Positions 55,913-64,000 of a DNA stretch of 64,000 bases are shown here, one piece after another. The notes beneath the pieces are model-generated. The model made no database searches. It was not told the origin of the DNA and saw only the letters and a program-made list of their open reading frames with translations. Origin of the DNA: Apostichopus japonicus. Taxonomy: Eukaryota; Echinodermata; Holothuroidea; Aspidochirotida; Stichopodidae. The translations under genes were made by a program, and so were the position numbers. The stretch covers positions 13,443,513-13,507,512 of the forward strand of contig NC_092577.1 in NCBI RefSeq assembly GCF_037975245.1, written 5' to 3'. Numbering within the stretch: the first letter of the stretch is position 1; every line of letters starts with the position of its first letter.

Positions 55913-58900
55913 TAAGCTTCCTTCTTATATTGTTCAATAGATCGATGCTAGGCCTACTTAGGAGTAGCTAGGCCGACAAACTAAGGCAACTCATACAACG
56001 AGGGCCATAGGCTAGTACTGCAGTAGTAGTATAGTCATTATTGTGAAGTTCGGAACACTACGAAGTTCGGACACCCATAAGAAATACACGATTTCAACAT
56101 ACAGCAAGAACCAATTGCAGGAAAAAATGAGAAGCTACAGTTATTTTCTCTCAAAAATGACCCAACCATATCAAGTATATTTTCAGGTGATTTATACCAT
56201 GAGATATAATTTGGGGTGTTTTAAGGCTTAGGTGTCCGAACTGCATATCTGCCTGCATGGTCATTCTCAGTTATAGACTACTAACTTGTTAGCCATTTCA
56301 TTTTTTGTCTTTTTTCTTCTGAGCACTGCTTCTTAAATGGTGAAATTACCTCAAATCTGCTGAGAAACTCCAAGATGAATTAAGTTACTAAGGCATTGGG
56401 TTCTTTTTACTTTTTAAAGTCTAATTTGCATACCCTAGGGTTTTTACATGGCTTCATTTGCTTGTCAATCCGCATAGCCACTTTAGCTGTTGATGATTCT
56501 TCACTTGCGAAGAAAAATTGTACGCATACATTTAAACTCTTTCTATCCCAAAATAGAGTATTGCCTAATACCTCCAACTCAGTAGTAAATTGAGAAAAAA
56601 AAAACGGTAGCGGCTACCACATTTCCTGGTTACTGAAGTGTAAAGTGATATAAGTAAGTTTTCCAAATGGAAGTCAAAACTCAATAGCATTCTCAGAAAG
56701 AAGCAACACTAGCTCTACAGGCTCCTGTGTTGAATTAGTGAAGGATACTGTTCACTTATTGATTCATTCTTAACATGATAGTTTACTATCATCGTTGTTT
56801 AATCAGAAAATTAAGGATAACATAAACAAATCAATGTCACCAATAATTGTAAATGCCACCATTTTATGTTCGACAAAATTTATCACATTTAATTTAAAGG
56901 ATACACCATGATATTTAGTTACATGGTACAGTATTCTGCAATTATTCTTATAATCTACTCAATCTAAGATGTAATGCTAAAATAATAATCTACTATAAAG
57001 TGTGCTGGGTCCATTATATTCTTCTCTATTGTTCCAATAATTTATGTGGTTACCATGTTGATAGTGTGTACTATTTAACACATATTACACAATGTAGTAG
57101 AAACATTGTCTAGTGGATTACTCAAATCTCAGTTTTGGTTGAACTAACACATTATTGATCGTTCTAATGGACTTAAATCTGTTTAAATCAAACTAGGCGT
57201 AAATTATTATTTCTCCTAAGTATGTTTTAATCTATTTTGATTATAAAAGGACTATTAGGATTGCAGATGCCAGTAATGCACAGACCCCTGGAATAGGTTA
57301 ATTTTGACTTAATTTTGAACATTGATGCACCCCTGCATCAACGTGAAATTGACGCACATATTGTAGTTGTAATGAAGCACCAAATGTGCGCTTTGAAGGA
57401 CCCATTAGTCACACAACTCATCTGACATGACGCACCATTCAGGGGGGTCTTACAATAATTGATCATTTCATCATGATAAAGAAATTAAAGACATTTGCCA
57501 AAATATAACAACATCAAAGGCTTCATAGCTCTACACATAATCTGGTCATGCACCTATAGAATATTCCGTAATTTTTAGTCTTGGAAATCAGCAAAGTCTA
57601 GCTACATTTTAAAAGCAATTATGCATCCCTGAACATGATGACATTTTGTGACGTATTAGTGTACGAACAGGCCAACTGGGACATTGCCATTGTACAATCA
57701 AATGTTATGAAATTTAGTGTATGAAAGGTATTAGTAGATAAGTTATAATACTGCAAGTGTATACTACTAACTTAGAAATAAAATAAAAAAATAATAGAAA
57801 TTATTGCACATCACTAGTTTAGGTTTGCACTAGATTAGTAAATGAACCATTCTTGAATCTTTACAGAGTTGACACTATACATACTGTAGATCATAAAGCA
57901 GATGTGATGAATTTATGCTGCCAATAGCAAAGTTCTGTAACTACTAATGTAATTACTGTTCTGTGTTTGCAAAAATTAATGCGAATTGTTGACTATTTAG
58001 TAAAGGGCAAAATTTGGTATTCAGTAATTTATGTTGGAAGTTACATAATTCACTATGTCAGGGATGTGCTCACACTGGGCGGCACTTGGCGGCTGCACCC
58101 AGCAGTTCGGAATGCCGCTTAGCACAAACAGCATTTTAACCTTTTCCGTTGGCCCTTTTTTGATGATGATTTAACAATGAACTCAAGCAGCTGTACCCCA
58201 GTGGAGACTGGTAATTTTTTGATGTACATTCTGTAACCATTCCATGCTGCAACTAAGCCTACAATTCAACTAGGTCTGCAGTCTACTACTGTAGGACTGT
58301 ATATGACTAATCGGATTTAGAACATTGGACACATTTATTCATTAATTGTATTATGTTATATTAATGACATAGACATATAGTGCTAAATATGGTGCTAATA
58401 CAGCCACTGGAGGTCTGTAAATGCGAGGGACCCAAAAATGTTCAAATTCCACAGGTTAATGATAACAGTTGTATTTTTCCTTATCTCTAAAGAAAAGACA
58501 TTTACCAATCTTGTAGAATGTGCTACCTACCTGTCTGAAGCAGTTTGTGTTCAAATATTGCACATTTATTCTTTTCTCATGTTTTCTTTTCTTGTTTCAT
58601 GATCGTGTGGCATAATTTGTACATACTTGCACTGCTTAAAGATAGTTACTCTTCACTGCCTATACTGTAGTTGTCATCTGATCAGGTTGTTGTGTGCATA
58701 TTGTTTCATATCAGCAAAGACATTGACATTTTTTGGCAAATTTTGAGTGTGAGCTATGTTTCTAGTTTAACATGTTAGGGGCATCATTTTGGGGTCTACT
58801 TTATTCCAGATTTGAACAATAATTTTGAGTTATTACAATGAGTGCAAGTTACAATCTCAGTGAATAAACAAACATAACATTTTGCTGGCTTTAATTCAGT

Positions 58901-60632
58901 TACCTTGGCTATGAGTCTGAATGTCTCTTTTGCAATTAAAATCAGATGAATCATATCTTGGAAAATCGTTTTAATTCAATCTTCAACAACAACAACAGGT
59001 ATATCTTTGTAAAACTTTTGTCCTCACACAAAGCCATAAATATGTGTTTTTTGCTCTTTCATTTCACATTACAGATGTACAGTACATCCTTTAGAGGAAC
59101 AGTACAGCACAGCATAGTGTTATGGCATGATGGATGTTTTGCAAGCAGATATTGGGGTTGGAACTGGAAGTGTTTGTGTTCGATTGTTTCATTAATAAAC
59201 GTGTGCTTCTCTACTTTATGTAAGATGATTGTCATATTTCTTGTTCTCCAGTGAGAGCTACGGATTTGCATAGTGAACATTGTTTACATGGATACGGACA
59301 ATTTGAAATAGCTGATGTCAAAGCAGTTCCTCAGCTTGTTTAAATACCATACATCAAGGACACAAGAGTGGACAATGGGAGTAACAAGTATCCAGACTCT
59401 AGATATCACAAGCCTTCAAGACAATTAAACAAACTGTACCATAACGGACAATAACAAACATGGTGTCTCAGTAAAATGAAGTCACTAAGCTTGTGCAATG
59501 TACCATAAGAATTTATCTTCTTCATAGTGTCAAACATTGATTGTTGCATTCAGTGCGTTATGCATCTTATTCCTTTCTGTAGTATTTAGCATTGATTTGC
59601 ATGCTCATTCATAGTGTAATGTAAACTACATAATTCATGTCATCAAAGTTACAACTGTGTCATATTAATAAACTAAATGATTGATCATTGGTTTCACTGA
59701 ATACTTTATTGTACACTATTTGGCTTTCCATGATAGCAATATCTGATCTGTTTACTTACTGTAGTTTGTTCAGTCATACCAGTAGTTCTAATGTGACATT
59801 GATCTTGGGTTATTTATTGTTGGTACAGAATAACTTGTCTTTATTTTGTATTGTGTGAGATCAATTTAACATAACATATTTTGTGATGTCATGGAGTGTT
59901 GAAGAGGTACTCTAACTTGCAGCTAGTAGTGATAAAACAGTTCATTCAGTGCGCTCATGACAACCCCAGTGGCAGATGGAGATAGTGGCAGATGGAGATG
60001 TTTGAAATGCAGGGGACATTATAGGGTCTTTTGAAGTTTTGACAAAGTTTCTTTTGGATTTAAAGCTGCTACACTTATCATGGAAAAGTTCCACAATGGA
60101 GGCATGGCATCTCCTAGCCTTATTTGGGTATATGTTCCTGCATTCCATATTTGGAACACTGCCCTACTATTGTTTGTATTGCTTATTCTAAAGTGAGGTA
60201 AGTCAGTATTGTAACATGTTTATATTTTTAACACATTGATTGCATCTGTACAGTTCTATACATTGAGTTCAACTACAATAACCATGAGCAGGGAAAACTT
60301 ACCACTATCTCACTTGCATTTTTTATGTTAAAGTGACCATATTCATACTTTAACCAAAGCATTTCTTCCTAGAGGTCTTTAGTTTCCAAATTGTTCTAAT
60401 GCATTCTAATTGAAAGCATAAGATGCCTGAATATCCCAGTGAGGTAAATTTTCTCGAAGGTGGTAATAAACCAGTTTCCAAACTTTGACCAAAGGTAACC
60501 ATATTTGAATATCTGGTATATTTGGGGCCAATACAGCATACTCTGGTCGAGAGTTGCCGTGGAAGCCACTATATGTTTGTAGTAATGCAGTAAAATGTAC
60601 TAAAGGCAGTTGGAGGAGTCCAGTTAGCCCCT
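55913..60632. other. Long noncoding AT-rich stretch
   Basis: Only short frames without recognisable domains (for example 58946-59254). It contains a GC-richer phrase near 58075-58130 (GGGCGGCACTTGGCGGCTGC) that looks repeat-derived. It may be intronic or intergenic. Confidence 0.45.
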
Positions 60633-60839
60633 GTGCCGAAGGTCATTCATCTTTTGTTTTCTGTTTTTGGAGAACACTTTAATCTTCCCAACCATACCAT
60701 TAACGACATGTCTCGATCGGGGATTGAATCCTTAGGTAGCCGTCCTGAGCTAGTACGAATCAGCAGAGAGAGGTTGTGGATGTTACGCTTTCGCACCATT
60801 CAACCTCATGGGCTCAACATTCAGAAAGGACATGACTAA
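60633..60839 (+). pseudogene. GIY-YIG C-terminal remnant of a PLE ORF
   Basis: The HFNLPNHTINDM segment, followed after ~20 residues by an RERLWMLRF core and a closing QPHGLNI, is the usual end of Penelope-type ORFs. No RT precedes it here, so it is a 5'-truncated piece. Confidence 0.7.
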
Positions 60840-61213
60840 CTTTTCTTCTGTCCCCTCCTACTCCCCTTGTCCCCCCCCCCCATCACTCCTCTTCTCATAG
60901 CTTTTTTCCACCCCTTTTTTCTCCACACCTTTCTGTCTTTTTTCTCCAGTTTATTCCCTACCCCTTCCCTTAATCCTCTCTTTGTCCCTCCACTGTTTAT
61001 CTCCTACCTCTCCTCTTCCCCTGTTGGTTTCTTTCTTTCATGCTTCTCTCCATCCCGTGTCTACTATTCCCTTACATCTATCTCTTTGTGTTCACCATGC
61101 TCATCAACCTGTCTGTATTATGTGCGTTTTTTCCCCTTCTGTTACTGTTTCTTGTCATTTAGCCATTGAAGAAAATCCTGCTAGGATCGAAACGTCAGGC
61201 CAACTTACTTTCA
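60633..61213 (+). mobile_element. Penelope-like element 3' fragment
   Basis: A 68-codon frame (60633-60839) matches the end of a PLE GIY-YIG region (GEHFNLPNHTINDM, RISRERLWMLRF, IQPHGLNIQK). After the stop comes a 300-bp pyrimidine-rich 3' region, then the terminal series GAAGAAAATCCTGC, GATCGAAACGTCAGGCC, AACTTACTTTCAC. The rest of the element is missing upstream. Confidence 0.7.
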
Positions 61214-61215
61214 CC

Positions 61216-62277
61216 AAGGGCGGCAGAATTGGGGGGGGGGGCACAGGGGCCTCGTGCCCCCCACTTTTCCTCAGGATAAAAATGTGCCCTTTTTCTACAT
61301 AAAAATTGTACCCTTGATCACCTTATTAGGTCAGCGATATTTCAGTAAGAGATCTAATCCTAATTTAGAACTATTATCGGCGTAGCCAGTATGTAGCACC
61401 CTAGGCCTGGGCCTATCGTTGATTAACAGAAATTTATATATGTATAGAGCTGCAGCACTTTGTTGCCTGTTGTTGTCACGATTGGCGTTCCAAGTTCCAC
61501 AACAGCCTTTTCGATAAACATTTACTAGCTACAGTTGTATCAAAGACAATTACTGGCTATATTTGTAACAAAGACATTTCTGGCCATTGTATCTACATAT
61601 ATCAGAAGTTGAAGAGTAAGACTACTCTGTACATGCACCTTGCAATTTAAATACATTATGTAGTATTGAATTACATACTATTTTAACTCATTTGTTTTTT
61701 GGGGTTTAAAAGTGATATTGAATGAGGTGTCTCAAGTTAACAAGAGGCCAGGGAACCAGAATGAACACTAGGGAAGGGCCGTTTCCGGCCGTCTGGGGGG
61801 TTTTTAAAACCAAAAATGTTCTGGTATGCTCCACGCCAACCGATGGTGGCGCTCCGCTCCGATAGTCGTGCCTACAACTTTCTTATTCATGGCTACGCCC
61901 CTGACTGTTAAAGAATTTCTGTGGGTCAAACTCAAAGCTATTTAAAATGGAAATATTTTTTAAGCTCTTAACAAGAAATAAACTCTAATTCGGCAGATTC
62001 ATACTTTAGCAATTAGCATGATTTCACCTCATTTTGTCTCGACAGAAAACTTGTTCCTTGTTTTCCAATTTGCACATTGGATATTGGAGTGCTAGTATGT
62101 ATTTTATCCTTGAGGGGGTGGGTGGGGGCGTTGGAGTGATGTGTATATGCAATTAACATAATACAATAAGAGTTATAAAGGGTACTAAATATCAAGCTGC
62201 ATCAGTCCAATCGAATTTCTGTAAAGTGCCCTTTTGACGTTGGTGCCACCCAGATTAAAAGTGCTTCCTCCGCTCTT
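61216..62277. mobile_element. Possible MITE with imperfect inverted ends
   Basis: Starts AAGGGCGGCAGAA and ends TTCCTCCGCTCTT, an imperfect inverted pair. G-run/GCACAGGGGCCTCGTGCCCCC hairpin-rich sequence lies inside the left end. No coding content. It starts directly at the PLE 3' end. No clear target duplication was found, so the limits are tentative. Confidence 0.35.
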
Positions 62278-64000
62278 GAATTTCACACATTTTCCTACAC
62301 AGGGTCTCTCGTGGATAAGCGGTTTACTAACAGTTTTATTTTATTTTGAACTCAAGTATTGAAGAACGTTAGGCCAGAAGCAAGTCGTTTCGTCAAATAA
62401 AAGTACATAAGATGCACATTCAGTCACATGTTTGTAGAGAATTACACGACGAAACTATTCGCTTTTTATTTCTCTAACAAAAATCGGCCCATATGACTCC
62501 TACGAGCTGGTATAGCGTTTTACCATCAGCAGTACAATATGCAACGTTCCATAGCCAATCGAAAAATTGCGTACACGAACAAGTAAAAAGTTGCTCGCAT
62601 TGCACAAAGTACACACAGTATGCATATAGGTTACGCAACACTGTGAGAGGTGGATTAGACTCTCGGAAACCTGATACTTTGCGGTGACAGTGCCCAGATC
62701 CGTATGCTGTTTATAGCGTAGGGGTGAGAATGCCACATTTAAGAAATAAATGTGTTGCCACTGTGAGAAGAGGGCAGCATTGTTTTTATTTTTAAATCGG
62801 GGAATACGTTGAGACAAGATTAGCAATTTCCTAGCTGAGGGAGTGCCTTTAACTTTTCAATAACATTAATAGTAAGGGCGATTCATTACCATTAGTTTAC
62901 ATATGTATGAACAAGGTGTACTATGCATGTCTTTTCGTGTAAATGAGAGGTCAGTACCCGTTGTGCCTCTCGCATGACAAGCGTTGGTGAGAAATATGGT
63001 TCATGGTTTACGCTTATTTCTTTAACCTTTTTTGGAGATCCAGAGGGTCAATCTGCTGCTACACCTGGTAAGTATTGTGAACGCTTTCGAAAGAGCAAGG
63101 GCCGTATAAACTTTAACTACGCATGAACAGGGTGAATGGTTTAGCAGCATCGTGAGCCACATAATTCACGTGCAGATATTACTGATGAGTGTAGCTTGTA
63201 TGTAGCAAACGAGTTGTGCATGTGAATTCAACGCAGTAGTATTATACGAAAACTTTCGCAAGCAAACGCACGCATGTCGTTGTTTCAGGTATTGTATGTT
63301 GAATTTAGAAATGCTAATACCATATTACAGCTAAAACTTTAGAGTCTTTAATTAAGAGATATAGTCCAAAGTCTACTTCGTACGATCACTTCTAGGCATA
63401 AAATTTAGCTGAAATTCATCATTGTGTCGATGGCGTTTAAATAAATGACGCACGAAATTAGTCAGTATAGTACGTAAGTGTTTCAATATCAAACACGAAG
63501 GTGGATGAAGTAGTTTTATCAATCAGAGTGCAGTGTTCAGAATACTGCTTAGCTTTATTTTTTTTATTATTTGTATGAACTCTGTGCACATTTCTTCTAT
63601 TGTTACGCTACATTAAATGAACAAGTACCGAGCGCTCCATTTTCTTAGCTGACTTTCCTTAAAGAAATACACTTGATATGCAAAAAGGCAGAAATTCAGA
63701 GAAAGCAATTTCGGTTTTCTAGGGTACATTTTCCTAAGCTAATATCCCCCAGTGGGCAAAGGTAAACCCCGAAAAGGATACTGTGTAGCTGTTATAATAT
63801 AATTAGCACTCGTTGTTACCTATTTAAGTGGGCTATGAAATATCAAGTCCAAATTCTGCCTAAAGTCATTTTTTTAATGCCTTTACGCAAATTGTTTGAA
63901 TATTACATATCGGGTTACGGGAACATCCTTCATAGTTTGTATTCATGATCGATGATTGATGCATACATAACAATATATTAACAATGCATCAGCATCACAT
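62278..64000. other. Noncoding right edge
   Basis: No gene recognised. It includes repeat block R2, second copy. Confidence 0.45.
63062..63707. repeat. Repeat block R2, second copy
   Basis: Same phrase order as 54865-55178 but with about 300 bp more between the two conserved parts. It ends with ATATGCAAAAAGGCAGAAATTCAGAGAAAG. Confidence 0.65.

Noticed and set aside
58946-59254. Plus-strand 102-codon gene
   Set aside because: AT-driven composition (rich in F, L, C, N) and no recognisable motif.
60867-61169. Pro/Ser/Leu-rich protein
   Set aside because: Translation of the pyrimidine-rich 3' region of a Penelope-like fragment.

Overview
The window is AT-rich eukaryotic DNA: split genes with GT-AG introns, long (TA)n tracts and many decayed transposable elements. 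Receptor tyrosine kinase (RTK) genes with von Willebrand factor C (VWC) modules, together with Tx1/L1-like, R2/NeSL-like, CR1/L2-like, Penelope-like, hAT-like and P-like elements, point to a marine invertebrate, plausibly an echinoderm. That assignment is inference; no species-diagnostic gene is present.

Host genes. Two tandem paralogous RTK genes lie on the minus strand. Gene A (13490 down to 1, continuing past the left edge) has a signal-peptide exon, VWC1, an unrecognised Cys-containing ectodomain (called ECD here), VWC2, a second ECD and the start of the transmembrane exon. Every gene A intron is phase 1, so whole modules could be duplicated or skipped. Gene B (44017, or possibly 49650, down to 22193) has ECD1, VWC2, ECD2, transmembrane, juxtamembrane and a complete split kinase domain ending in a stop codon. 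The block 1-8083 matches 34465-44034 nearly base for base, introns and old transposons included, so the pair comes from a recent segmental duplication. In gene B, ECD1 has an in-frame stop and has lost a conserved Cys, and no VWC1 exon was found. The kinase has HGD instead of HRD and an altered glycine loop.

Mobile elements. A 6.8 kb DNA transposon with ~350 bp inverted repeats and a perfect 8-bp target duplication (25442-32222) sits in a gene B kinase intron. It carries a P-like transposase on the minus strand and, around it on the plus strand, a split gene for a PIF1-like helicase with a C-terminal PHD finger. A second long-inverted-repeat transposon is in both RTK copies (107-1082, internally deleted; 34571-36616) and in gene B encodes a PC4-like ssDNA-binding domain. 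A Tx1/L1-like LINE is shared by both copies (2866-5877, 38881-41909). Between the genes lie a CR1/L2-like LINE remnant (17790-18860) and a hAT-like element with an 8-bp target duplication (19451-21321) that contains five consecutive perfect hairpins. Upstream of gene B lie a probable solo LTR (44115-44868), an R2/NeSL-like LINE with a restriction-like endonuclease (47760-45280, minus) and a Penelope-like element with RT and GIY-YIG (47757-49010).

49651-64000 is mostly noncoding: two Penelope-like 3' ends, a possible MITE, repeated blocks (54.3-55.3 and 63.1-63.7 kb) and one weak candidate exon (55578).
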